Position numbers and translations under genes: made by a program
Source of the DNA: CAZDET01 sp964504335
GTDB lineage: Bacteria > Bacteroidota > Bacteroidia > Chitinophagales > Saprospiraceae
Length of the DNA stretch: 13,266 nt
NCBI GenBank assembly: GCA_964504335.1
Contig: CAZDET010000100.1
Coordinates: 1-13,266 of the forward strand
Direction of reading: 5' to 3'
Shown: piece by piece, positions 1-6,184 of the stretch
Position numbering within the stretch: the stretch's first letter is position 1
Layout of the letters: each line of letters begins with the position of its first letter
Notes under the pieces: model-generated
What the model saw: the letters and a program-made list of their open reading frames with translations, nothing else
Told to the model about the DNA's origin: nothing
The model's database searches: none

Positions 1-75
1 TCAATTGCTATACCTAATGGATCTAAACGAACAGATGAGAATGGTATGATTATTTTTTGGAAATCCACTACTTAG
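1..75 (+). CDS. possible C-terminal end of a gene entering from the left edge
   Basis: Frame 1 is open from the first base for 24 codons and ends at TAG (73-75). The residues read ...NGSKRTDENGMIIFWKSTT. I do not recognise the family, and 24 open codons in AT-rich DNA can occur by chance. It is listed only because the window edge cuts through it and the residues are not low-complexity. Confidence 0.22.
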   Translation, partial: SIAIPNGSKRTDENGMIIFWKSTT

Positions 76-131
76 TAAGTATACCCTAAATAGATCAACA
101 CTCTTTTATCCTTACAAAATTTAATGAAGCG

Positions 132-173
132 TGTATAATAGAGCAATTCAAATAGAGCTTGTATATTAGAGCA
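132..173 (+). repeat. three 14-bp phased repeats in front of the resolvase gene
   Basis: Three consecutive 14-bp units lie at 132-145 (TGTATAATAGAGCA), 146-159 (ATTCAAATAGAGCT) and 160-173 (TGTATATTAGAGCA). Units 1 and 3 differ at one base, and the core AGAGC recurs exactly every 14 bp. A weaker copy may occupy 118-131 (AATTTAATGAAGCG, 8 of 14 positions shared with unit 1). The last unit touches the start codon of the serine recombinase, so this could be its res/operator region. The repeats are direct rather than inverted, unlike a standard resolvase subsite, so the role is inferred. Confidence 0.55.
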
Positions 174-814
174 TGATGAGAATTTACGCTTACCTGCGAG
201 CTTCCACCAAAGAACAGGATGCCGATCGCGCCGAAATTGCATTGAGTGAATTTGTCGAACCGCGAAATCAGAAGGTCAGTGTTTGGTTTCGCGAGAACGA
301 GAGTGGGGCGACCCTGAAACGGCCCGAGCTATTCCGGTTACTCGAAATTGCCCAGGAAGGGGATGTGCTGCTGGTAGAGCAGGTGGATCGGATCAGCCGC
401 TTAAATCAACAAGATTGGGAAACGCTGAAGGCGACCATTAAGCAAAAGGGAATCCGGATCGTGGCGCTCGATCTGCCCACTTCGCACCAGCTGCTGGCCA
501 CCGGGGATGAGTTCACCGGCCGCATGCTCTCCGCGGTGAATGATATGCTACTCGATATGCTGGCGGCTGTGGCGCGCAAAGATTACGAAGATCGCCGCCG
601 TCGGCAGCGAGAAGGCATTCAAAAAGCAAAGCAGCAGAAGAAGTACCGGGGTCGGCAACGCAATCAGCGGTTGCACGATAACATTGCTGCACTATTAGAG
701 GCAGGTAAGAGCTACCGTGATATCAGAGATATCCTCGGCTGTAGTCATGGTACCATTGCTACGGTAAGCAGAGAATTGAAGTCAGCCCAAGGAGCGGGGC
801 GTCGGAGCGCGTGA
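173..814 (+). CDS. serine recombinase (resolvase/invertase family)
   Basis: This is a small serine recombinase of the resolvase/invertase type, which cuts and rejoins DNA through a 5'-phosphoserine link. The 213-residue length fits the family (about 180-210). The catalytic serine is S11 in YLRASTKEQ, with the conserved Arg at residue 9. The DRISR motif is at 72-76, followed by the long E-helix region (about 112-150), a basic linker YRGRQR (158-163) and a C-terminal helix-turn-helix (about 167-200, with GKSYRDIRDILGCSHGTI). ATG occurs at 173 and again at 176. The second start would remove only one Met, and neither has a Shine-Dalgarno sequence. Repeats with 14-bp phasing lie directly upstream and may be its site. 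No inverted gene segment or partner transposase is visible, so whether it is a plasmid/transposon resolvase or an invertase cannot be decided. The gene is complete. Confidence 0.93.
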   Translation: MMRIYAYLRASTKEQDADRAEIALSEFVEPRNQKVSVWFRENESGATLKRPELFRLLEIAQEGDVLLVEQVDRISRLNQQDWETLKATIKQKGIRIVALDLPTSHQLLATGDEFTGRMLSAVNDMLLDMLAAVARKDYEDRRRRQREGIQKAKQQKKYRGRQRNQRLHDNIAALLEAGKSYRDIRDILGCSHGTIATVSRELKSAQGAGRRSA

Positions 815-832
815 TCTCTGCCTTTCCCTTGG

Positions 833-958
833 TCAGCAGCTCGTAGACGCAATCGAAGACGAATAGCCCGAAATTGACATCGAGTCAGGCAGCGAATTTG
901 AGGCCCAGTTTTTATCCATCCAGGTACCCTTCAACTCGGGCGTACCGCCTTGAACCAT
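833..958 (-). CDS. short orphan ORF, 41 codons, possible gene remnant
   Basis: An ATG at 956-958 (complement) opens 41 codons ending at TGA (833-835), beginning MVQGGTPELKGTWMDKNW. The composition resembles real protein in the first half. From about residue 28 another frame on the same strand reads more plausibly (FGLFVFDCVYELLTKGKAEI), which suggests a frameshifted remnant rather than an active gene. I do not recognise a family. It lies in the 356-base stretch between the recombinase and the ChaN-like gene, which otherwise holds only the hairpin at 1002-1025 and the orphan frame at 1044-1170. Confidence 0.25.
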   Translation of the reverse strand: MVQGGTPELKGTWMDKNWASNSLPDSMSISGYSSSIASTSC

Positions 959-1001
959 TCTAATGTCCTTTTTTACAGGATCTTTTATATTGTGATTATT
1001 T

Positions 1002-1025
1002 CCGTTACGGAGATTGCCGTAACGG
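1002..1025. other. perfect 9-bp hairpin (CCGTTACGG / CCGTAACGG)
   Basis: The arms at 1002-1010 and 1017-1025 are perfectly complementary, with a 6-base loop (AGATTG). It lies downstream of the minus-strand ChaN-like gene, where a terminator would be expected. No T-run follows on either strand, so an intrinsic terminator is only one possibility. A protein-binding palindrome is another. Confidence 0.5.
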
Positions 1026-1043
1026 GCTTGCGGGGCGGCGATA

Positions 1044-1170
1044 TTAGGTCTTGGTCTGTTTGAGACGCAGAAAGTGGTTGACCTTTTTCTGGAAAGGCCC
1101 AGCCATCGAGGTCGCGTTTATCATGAGTTGGCCGTCGCGGAATTCAAAGACGATCTCAACGATTACTTGC
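1044..1170 (-). pseudogene. orphan C-terminal-like reading frame behind the ChaN-like gene
   Basis: After the ChaN-like gene stops (TGA at 1171-1173), a different minus-strand frame stays open to TAA at 1044. It reads protein-like sequence: EQVIVEIVFEFRDGQLMINA followed by TSMAGPFQKKVNHFLRL. The only ATG upstream in this frame (1235) lies inside the ChaN-like gene, and the first ~20 codons are antonymous out-of-frame coding of that gene. It may be the tail of a lost gene joined behind ChaN, or a translationally overlapping small protein. I do not recognise the family. Confidence 0.3.
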
Positions 1171-2031
1171 TCACTGTTTGCTGATAATAATGAAATCACC
1201 CCGCTCTGAATAAGCACTCCAATCGGGGGTCTCAAAATCCGCTACGGGAAAGCAACTAATGTTTATCGGTTTGACCTTTCGACTCAAGCGGCGTAACTGA
1301 GTGATTGTTCCTTGTTGGTAATCCGTATGAAAGCTTCCGTTGAGATGAAATACCAGATCGGGCTTTTCGGAGCGCCAGTGCTGGTGAATGCGCTGAGCCA
1401 TGGTGGCATCCCAGGTACACTGAGCGTGGTAAAAGTTATCGCCCATACCGTGCCCGTCACCGCCCATCGCCTCCTGAAAACGAGCGTAGTAAGCGGAATC
1501 TACGGAGTTAATCGGAAGTTTGGCGAGGTATTGTTGGGCTGATTTGGGCAGTTCGGCTAGGGCATCCAGGCCCTTACGACTTACCACATTGACGTAGCGG
1601 CGGGGTGCGTTGGCTGCCACCACCGCCTGCCCGCGCGATTTAGCGGTTTCTACCAGTGGCCGATAGGCATCGGTGTAGTTATTCCAAGCGCGCGCGTCGG
1701 AAATGAACGTCTCCTCCGTGATGTAGTCCTGTAGATATTCATCGACTACCTGCTGGCAATCGGTTTCGAACATTTCCAGACTGAGTGTGACCGTACCGTA
1801 GCGCTCCAGGAGTAAGGTGTAGATCGTGTCCTGAAGCCAGTGAGCTACACTGTCGTTGTGTTGCTCGCCGAAAAAAAGCACATCTGCGTTTCCCGCCAAA
1901 TCCGCTAGGGAGGAAAGGTCGATCTCGCGTCCTGGCTCTGTGGCGTAGATTTTGAAATCAGGTGCTTGCGAAAAGCCTACCTTTCCGACCGCTAGAAGCA
2001 GTAGGCTAGATAGCAAAATAGAAATGCGCAT
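1171..2031 (-). CDS. ChaN-like secreted protein (haem/iron-binding family)
   Basis: This is a 286-residue member of the ChaN-like family (Cofac_haem_bdg), surface or periplasmic proteins linked to haem/iron uptake. Characteristic motifs appear in order: GEQHND (55-60), LEMFE (85-89), NAPRRYVN (141-148), AQCTWDATMA (203-212) and NGSFHTDY (231-238). The N-terminus MRISILLSSLLLLAVGKVGFSQ is a Sec signal peptide with likely cleavage after FSQ. There is no lipobox Cys, so unlike ChaN of Campylobacter it appears to be soluble-secreted rather than a lipoprotein. The ATG at 2031 is chosen because it gives the signal peptide directly. The neighbouring fragment at 2205-2423 comes from a PepSY-type membrane protein, another family often found near iron-uptake genes, so an iron-uptake locus may once have stood here. 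The family call is firm. Haem as the ligand is inferred. Confidence 0.88.
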   Translation of the reverse strand: MRISILLSSLLLLAVGKVGFSQAPDFKIYATEPGREIDLSSLADLAGNADVLFFGEQHNDSVAHWLQDTIYTLLLERYGTVTLSLEMFETDCQQVVDEYLQDYITEETFISDARAWNNYTDAYRPLVETAKSRGQAVVAANAPRRYVNVVSRKGLDALAELPKSAQQYLAKLPINSVDSAYYARFQEAMGGDGHGMGDNFYHAQCTWDATMAQRIHQHWRSEKPDLVFHLNGSFHTDYQQGTITQLRRLSRKVKPINISCFPVADFETPDWSAYSERGDFIIISKQ

Positions 2032-2108
2032 GTCAGTTGATGTTTTTTACCACAACTTTTTTCGCCTCCTTAGCCCTGCCATCAAAGCTCTGTTACAGTA
2101 GGGTGAGG

Positions 2109-2129
2109 GTACTTGAGCGTGAAGTACTT
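2109..2129. repeat. GTACTT/AAGTAC inverted repeat
   Basis: GTACTT (2109-2114) and AAGTAC (2122-2127) form a perfect 6-bp inverted repeat around 7 bases. The right arm extends to the palindrome AAGTACTT. The same octamer recurs in the inverted repeat at the right edge of the window (13257-13264). It lies upstream of the ChaN-like gene. Function is unknown. Confidence 0.35.
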
Positions 2130-2204
2130 GCCGGGATGAATAAGTAGTTAGGCCGACCGGTACAGGACACCCACTTTGTAATACTAGAAAAAATCAGGAT
2201 GAGT

Positions 2205-2423
2205 TTACTGGGATACGTCGGTAATCTTCGTTGTTTCGCGTATCTGGTCGGGTAGAGAATCAGTTGTTGATAGTGTCGTCTTTAACGATCGATTTCTGGA
2301 GCGTTTCTTCTTTTTCATTCGACCCCATAAGATTAAAAACCCACTGACTGGTAGGACGGCGAAGAACAGTGCGCAGAAGCTGGCGAGCACCTTTGTAGGC
2401 CAACCGTAAATGCTGCCTCCATC
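2205..2423 (-). pseudogene. C-terminal fragment of a PepSY-type transmembrane protein
   Basis: The minus-strand frame contains GSIYGWPTKVLASF, then a hydrophobic helix (ASFCALFFAVLPVSGFLILW), then GRMKKKK and a polar tail ending at TGA (2205-2207). The GxIYGWPxK, LPVSGFLxxWGR and Lys-rich pattern is that of the last membrane helix of PepSY-associated TM proteins, which accompany siderophore/iron uptake and are normally about 350-500 residues. Only the last ~70 residues are present. Upstream of about 2423 the frame turns into the antisense of an unrelated TPR fragment, so the break is sharp. An ATG at 2459 keeps the frame open but lies in the foreign part. Not expected to be functional. Confidence 0.62.
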
Positions 2424-2593
2424 CATCCCTGGCCCAATTATACCGCAATATTGCCGCAACTCATCGCGCTTTAGGGCAAGACGACAACGCTAAGCTATAC
2501 CAAGCCAAGGCGGATCAGATCCGAAAGAAGCCGATTGATTCTGCGGTGCTGCGTTTTCTTTGCTTGCACCCTTTGTGTCTCTTTCGACCATAG
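2424..2593 (+). pseudogene. C-terminal TPR fragment
   Basis: The plus-strand frame is open from after TAG (2396-2398) to TAG (2591-2593). From 2429 it reads LAQLYRNIAATHRALGQDDN and continues AKLYQAKADQIRKK. This fits one tetratricopeptide repeat: small residues at positions 8/20/27-type sites, LG before D and A...Y..A in helix B. There is no start codon, and nothing TPR-like precedes 2424, where the PepSY-type fragment on the other strand ends. The tail after RKK (about 2531 on) is probably chance coding opposite the integrase fragment. It is a broken gene end, not an active gene. Confidence 0.55.
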
Positions 2594-2677
2594 CTCCGGG
2601 TTGACCTTGGCACCAACTGCGTAGGTGAGTCGCTTCCCTTTGTATCGGAAAACGAGGATGATGTAGTCTTCTTCCCT
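2519..2677 (-). pseudogene. N-terminal arm-binding fragment of a Bacteroidota-type tyrosine recombinase
   Basis: The minus-strand frame from 2677 (just after an in-frame TAA at 2678-2680) reads EEDYIILVFRYKGKRLTYAV, then GAKVNPELWSKETQRV, then a basic stretch through INRLLSDLIR. It resembles the arm-type DNA-binding domain of Bacteroidota phage/transposon integrases: xIxLxFRxxGKRLxYxxG.KxxPxxWxxxxQRV followed by INxxL. The first ~10-15 residues, the core-binding domain and the catalytic domain are missing. The homology ends at about 2519, where the TPR fragment on the opposite strand ends. It sits immediately downstream of the stop of the 2693-3553 gene. It is a relic of a mobile element. Confidence 0.58.
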
Positions 2678-2692
2678 TTAAGTTTCGGCCTA

Positions 2693-3553
2693 CTACCGGC
2701 CTTCAGCCACCGCCGCCGGCTGAGCGGCCCGCATCTTAAGCATCCACAACTCCGAGCGCTTCAGCTCGCGCAATGCGGCTGTTTTGCCCATCACTTTACC
2801 AAAGTTTTTGTCCGGATGTACCTCTTCGAATAGCCCGTCGGGTACGGGCGCCATCATGTTTTCCATGGAACCCCAGGCGTCGACGGTCACGTAGTTGCCG
2901 TCGAAGTCGGTGCCTTGGGGCAATATGCGGCCGAAAAGGAGCCAATTTTCCAGTAGCCCGGCCTTCTTGCGCGCTTCGTGGAGCGGTTTCCAGGCCTTTT
3001 GCTCTGCTTCTACGTACGCTGCCCCGTTCATCGGAGCAACGGTCATGAAATTGACCGAAATCAACTTGCTCGGCGGGCCGTCATTGGGAGGCAGCAGCTG
3101 GTCGATCAGACCGTAGACCTCGCTGCCGCCCCAGCTGAAGGTGGCCATCATGTCGCCCATCAGTTCCTCCATGTTTCTGTCGGGAAAGACCTCTTTCCCC
3201 ACGGCCATCATTTCTTCATCCGATAGATACGCATTCATTTGTTCGATACTGGCCACGACCGTTACTTCGCGGTAGTCGCACTCGCAGTCTTCGCCGTTCG
3301 GGAAGGCCACTCGGTAGACCATCCAGTCGGCAATTTTTTTCTGTTTGATCAGTGCTTCGTGGAACGGCTTGGCCACGTCCTCTAACATGGCTTCGGCCTG
3401 CATCGATTTGGCCTTTAGGCAGGAGACCATGAATAGGGGGCCTTGTTCGGCGTCTTGCTGAGCGTGTCCGGCAAAGGGCGTGGAGAAAAACAGCGCCACG
3501 ACCAGGCAGCATAGAGCAGTTAGCTTGGAATAGAATTGCATGCGATCACACAT
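2693..3553 (-). CDS. secreted protein of unknown function with two related halves
   Basis: The 286-residue product starts with a Sec signal peptide. The more likely start is the internal ATG at 3541 (MQFYSKLTALCCLVVALFF, cleavage near GHAQQ) rather than the ATG at 3553. The mature protein has two similar segments, residues about 40-135 and 164-258. AKPFHEALIKQKKIADWMVY (61-80) matches KPLHEARKKAGLLENWLLF (189-207), and EVFPDRNMEELMGDM (121-135) matches EVHPDKNFGKVMGK (244-257). The size and pattern suggest two ferredoxin-like/dimeric alpha-beta-barrel modules, but I do not recognise a named family. It has a Cys pair in CEC (90-92) within the first half only. It ends in tandem TAG stops, right beside the integrase fragment. 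Transcribed alone on the minus strand. Confidence 0.85.
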   Translation of the reverse strand: MCDRMQFYSKLTALCCLVVALFFSTPFAGHAQQDAEQGPLFMVSCLKAKSMQAEAMLEDVAKPFHEALIKQKKIADWMVYRVAFPNGEDCECDYREVTVVASIEQMNAYLSDEEMMAVGKEVFPDRNMEELMGDMMATFSWGGSEVYGLIDQLLPPNDGPPSKLISVNFMTVAPMNGAAYVEAEQKAWKPLHEARKKAGLLENWLLFGRILPQGTDFDGNYVTVDAWGSMENMMAPVPDGLFEEVHPDKNFGKVMGKTAALRELKRSELWMLKMRAAQPAAVAEGR

Positions 3554-3805
3554 TTGGTGAGCTACGCCGCCGTTGCCGGCTTTCTATCCGACATTCTCCG
3601 GCGTATGAAATGGGTTTTTATCTTACTAAAGATACGGGACTTTGGGTTACCGCGCCACTTTTAGGTCGTTTTTTAATGAGTCAACTAGTTGTAATCCAAT
3701 TTATTATATTCGATCCTATTCTATCCATCCGTCTCTTCGGGCCACTTCCCGTCGTCCGGTGAGTAGGGGAGGAGCTTCCAAAATTGAACTATTTACCTGA
3801 CAGCC
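3554..3805. other. divergent intergenic region between secreted protein and macrodomain genes
   Basis: This 252-base gap must hold the promoters for both divergent genes. It becomes AT-rich around 3660-3730 and contains a perfect 10-bp palindrome CAACTAGTTG (3682-3691). I could not identify an exact Bacteroidota promoter or a Shine-Dalgarno before the ATG at 3806. Confidence 0.4.
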
Positions 3806-4321
3806 ATGAAAATCACCCTAAAACGAGGAGACATCACCGAAGAGCAAGTAGAAGCAGTCGTCAACGCCGCCAATAGCTCCCTACTGGGCGGAGGCGGCGT
3901 CGACGGAGCCATCCACCGCAAGGGCGGGAAAACTATCCTGGAAGAATGCCGGGCCATTCGGGCACGGCAGGGCCGCTGCCCGACGGGCGAAGCCGTGTAT
4001 ACCACTGCAGGCCTCCTACCCGCCTCCTACGTTATTCACACCGTGGGTCCCGTATGGCAGGGCGGTGGCCAGGGCGAGGCCCAGCTATTGTACAACAGCT
4101 ACCAGAGCGCCCTGCGCATCGCGGAGGAACTAACCGTAAAAACGGTAGCCTTCCCCAATATCAGTACGGGTGTTTACGGCTATCCCAAACCCGCGGCAGC
4201 CAACATTGCCATTCGGGCCGTGCGGGAATTCCTGGAACACATCCGGTCGGTTGAAGAGGTACGCTTCGTCTGTTTCGAGGAGGAGAACTATGCCATTTAT
4301 ACGGATCTTCTGAAAGATTGA
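3806..4321 (+). CDS. macrodomain protein, O-acetyl-ADP-ribose deacetylase / ADP-ribosyl hydrolase type
   Basis: This is a single macrodomain of the MacroD/YmdB class at typical length (171 residues; E. coli YmdB is about 177). These enzymes hydrolyse O-acetyl-ADP-ribose and remove mono-ADP-ribose from acidic side chains. Visible motifs are KRGDIT (6-11), VVNAANSSLLGGGGVDGAIH (18-37, with N23 and D33 at the catalytic/ribose-contact positions) and the phosphate loop ISTGVYGYP (119-127). All are intact, so activity is expected. It is a cytosolic protein without a signal. It stands alone, with 260 bases before the next gene. No ADP-ribosyltransferase toxin or sirtuin is beside it, so I read it as a housekeeping or stress enzyme rather than part of a toxin-antitoxin pair. 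Confidence 0.95.
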   Translation: MKITLKRGDITEEQVEAVVNAANSSLLGGGGVDGAIHRKGGKTILEECRAIRARQGRCPTGEAVYTTAGLLPASYVIHTVGPVWQGGGQGEAQLLYNSYQSALRIAEELTVKTVAFPNISTGVYGYPKPAAANIAIRAVREFLEHIRSVEEVRFVCFEEENYAIYTDLLKD

Positions 4322-4581
4322 AGATTCCCGCACTAGCCATCTGTCCTGGGCACACAATGATGTGCTAGAGCGGCTATTTGCAAAAAGGCGGGATTTTCAT
4401 ACGCCATTCGGTATTAAAAATGGTATTATTGAAGTTGTTTAAACTTTCTTAGAGCTGCTAACATAGCATCTCTTAATCCGTCTAACGGCCAAAGCCTTAA
4501 AGAACCTGGGTAAGGTTTTACCCTCGCCAGAAAGGAAAAAGTTTAATCGACTTCATTATACGATTTCCAAAGTTGTGAAAG
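4322..4581. other. AT-rich intergenic region, 260 bases
   Basis: No gene with a credible start was found. A plus-strand frame lacking an ATG (GTG possible at 4361) reads LERLFAKRRDFHTPFGIKNG before TAA and might be a remnant, but it is too short to call. GCACA/TGTGC forms a weak 5-bp stem just after the macrodomain gene. A perfect 6-bp stem GGGTAA/TTACCC with loop GGTT lies at 4508-4523, about 60 bases before the next start. GC content drops from here on. Confidence 0.4.
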
Positions 4582-5220
4582 ATGTCCGCAGAATTAATCA
4601 TCATCATTGTTGGCGCTTTATTCATCCTGATTGCCATTGCCGATAGCATAACGATTAACGATTCCTCCCTTGGATTAATCGATACCAGGCTGAGAATTCC
4701 AATGGGTATTTTAGGGGTCTTATTAATGATTTACGGCGGATACTCCTACGGAGCCATTAACCTGCAAGGTCAAATTGAGCAGGTAGAAGTAGGGAACAAA
4801 TTGCAAGTGACACTACCAGTAGAATCCGTGCAAGTAATATCACCGATTGAAGGAGACTCCGTCAAATGCCGGATCCTGACGATGGGCGTTTATCCGGATG
4901 CGCACGATAAGGATATTTGGGTACTGTTGAGACCTTCTGATGATAGGTATTACCCTCAATCAGACCACACTAACACGTCTTATAAACGAAACGGAGAATG
5001 GCAAGTCATTACCAGATTTGGAGGAGATAAAGGGGAAGCCTACGATATAATCGTTTACGAAACTGATTCTTCCGCCTCCCAATTTTTCAGTTCTACTATT
5101 CTAAATTGGAAAGAACAGGGTGCATACCCCGGTCTGGAACAAGAGGAAATTCCAGCCGGCGCGTATGAAATTGAAAGAATCGTTGTTTCGCTAGAAGAGA
5201 ATTGCAGGGGCGTTCATTAG
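4582..5220 (+). CDS. membrane protein with two N-terminal TM helices and a soluble C-terminal domain
   Basis: The 212-residue product has two hydrophobic helices (about residues 5-21 and 39-59) separated by a short polar loop. They are followed by a soluble domain (about 83-175) with the pattern VQVISPIEGDSV, then DIWVLLRPSDDRYYPQ, then GEWQVITRFGG and AYDIIVYETD. This SPxxG...WVLxRP...YYPQ...W....FGG pattern recurs in uncharacterised bacterial proteins as an accessory beta-domain. I know no biochemical role. The gene is clearly richer in AT and AAT/ATT/GAA codons than the macrodomain and MDR genes, which hints at separate acquisition. The start ATG follows AGTTGTGAAAG, a weak purine-rich site. 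The gene ends at a strong terminator. Confidence 0.82.
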   Translation: MSAELIIIIVGALFILIAIADSITINDSSLGLIDTRLRIPMGILGVLLMIYGGYSYGAINLQGQIEQVEVGNKLQVTLPVESVQVISPIEGDSVKCRILTMGVYPDAHDKDIWVLLRPSDDRYYPQSDHTNTSYKRNGEWQVITRFGGDKGEAYDIIVYETDSSASQFFSSTILNWKEQGAYPGLEQEEIPAGAYEIERIVVSLEENCRGVH

Positions 5221-5232
5221 TTCCCAAAACGA

Positions 5233-5272
5233 AAATTACCAACCCTGATTCAGGGTCAGTAATTTCATTTTT
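5233..5272. terminator. intrinsic terminator, probably bidirectional, between convergent genes
   Basis: The outer arms AAATTAC (5233-5239) and GTAATTT (5259-5265) and the inner arms ACCCTG (5242-5247) and CAGGGT (5251-5256) form one long stem with a single 2x2 mismatch (CA/CA) and a 3-base loop. On the plus strand it is followed by CATTTTT. On the minus strand the distal side reads TTTTCGTTTT. It lies 12 bases after the stop of the two-TM gene and 40 bases past the end of the convergent SET gene. Confidence 0.85.
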
Positions 5273-5305
5273 CACCTCAGAAGATGCTAATATAACCTCT
5301 TCTTC

Positions 5306-6087
5306 TTAGTCCAGGTGGGTAGTACCGTTTAGCTCCGGGAGCCTTTCGGGTCGAAACTTCAGCACGTATACTGATTTGTATTGCCGATCGTCCGCAAAAT
5401 AAGCCCTTAGATCCCGCTTTGCTTGCGGATCGATAAAGGGCAATAACGGCTGAGATACTCGCTTTAGCAGAGGCAGTACCTCCCGGATGCGTCGATCCCA
5501 TTGCTCGTAGTACGCGTCAAAATCACTTGGCCGCAAGCACTGGCGGCAGCCGGGCTGATCGCAGACGAGGGACATTTCCCGTTCGATATTGAAAATGCCG
5601 TATTCGTCGGTAATTTGTTCTCCTGCCTCAATCTCGCGCAGGGCCACTTCGAATCCGTAGCCAGTGCTGATCGTGTTGCAGTTGCAGCAGTGGTTGACGT
5701 ACTTCGCAAAATCCCAACTGATGATGCGTTGGCCGCGCTCGTCGCGGTAGGAATACTTGTCGATCTGTTCGCGCACTTCGGGAGAGTGCAGTAGATAGTC
5801 GGCTGGAGATACCGTGATCTCCAGGCTATCTTTCACGTAGACAATGGTCCCTNNNNNNNNNNNNNNNNNNNNNNNNNNNNNNNNNNNNNNNNNNNNNNNN
5901 NNNNNNNNNNNNNNNNNNNNNNNNNNNNNNNNNNNNNNNNNNNNNNNNNNNNGTCGGCTGGAGATACCGTGATCTCCAGGCTATCTTTCACGTAGACAAT
6001 GGTCCCTTTCGGGATGCGATCCGTGGCAAAGACCCCGTATCCCACTGTGTCATTGATGTACCGTAGCTCCGTTTTTGGATGGATCAT
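5306..6087 (-). CDS. SET-domain protein (putative protein-lysine methyltransferase), interrupted by assembly gap
   Basis: Removing the 100 N and one copy of the 55-bp repeat flanking them leaves 627 bases in one frame, a 208-residue protein starting at the ATG at 6087. SET-domain marks are GYGVFATDRIPKGTIVYV (16-33, SAM-binding start), the NHCCNCNT motif (80-87, equivalent to NHSCxPN), IEAGEQITDEYG (101-112, with the DYG-type active-site Tyr) and a Cys cluster C124/C129/C132 in VCDQPGCRQCL, equivalent to a post-SET zinc site. Such proteins transfer methyl groups from SAM to protein lysines. Bacterial substrates are mostly unknown. No signal peptide is present. A partial start at 5836 would need GTG and would lose the SAM-binding segment, so it is not used. 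The function call is family-level only. Confidence 0.8.
5798..5852 (+). repeat. 55-bp direct repeat, left copy, abutting the gap
   Basis: This segment is identical over 55 bases to 5953-6007. The two copies directly abut the N run on either side, the pattern left when two contigs sharing an unmerged k-mer end are scaffolded. Confidence 0.93.
5853..5952. other. assembly gap of 100 N
   Basis: Exactly 100 unknown bases lie between identical 55-bp ends. The round number indicates a placeholder length. True missing sequence is probably none (overlapping ends), with an effective length of minus 55. Confidence 0.97.
5953..6007 (+). repeat. 55-bp direct repeat, right copy, abutting the gap
   Basis: This is the second identical copy. 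It encodes (minus strand) residues VYVKDSLEITVSPAD of the SET protein, which continue without change of frame into the left contig if the copies are collapsed. Confidence 0.93.
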
Positions 6088-6121
6088 CGTCGTTTAGTCC
6101 AAAAATGAATAAGTGATTAGA

Positions 6122-6158
6122 CGCCCGGTTTCCGGCCGGGTCACCCGAAGATACGGGC
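6122..6158 (-). terminator. GC-rich hairpin pair downstream of the MDR gene cluster
   Basis: CCCGG and CCGGG (6123-6139 region) form a 5-bp stem, and CCCG/CGGG around GAAGATA (6143-6157) forms a second. On the minus strand they follow the 48-codon ORF, and a T-rich stretch (ATTCATTTTT) appears about 20 bases later. A terminator for the minus-strand transcript is plausible, but the U-tract is displaced. Confidence 0.3.
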
Positions 6159-6184
6159 ATCTACGATTCGGTGCCGAAAAATTT

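Noticed and set aside
173..2677. Intact transposon or integrative element
   Set aside because: No transposase, terminal inverted repeats, or target duplications were found. Only a resolvase-type gene and an integrase fragment remain.
5306..5836. SET protein as a separate gene starting with GTG at 5836
   Set aside because: The start falls inside the duplicated 55-bp contig end, and the full gene continues upstream to the ATG at 6087.
3806..6087. Macrodomain, two-TM protein and SET gene as one new modification or defence system
   Set aside because: The genes differ in strand and composition and are separated by a strong terminator and long gaps. No ADP-ribosyltransferase, nuclease or NADase effector is present.
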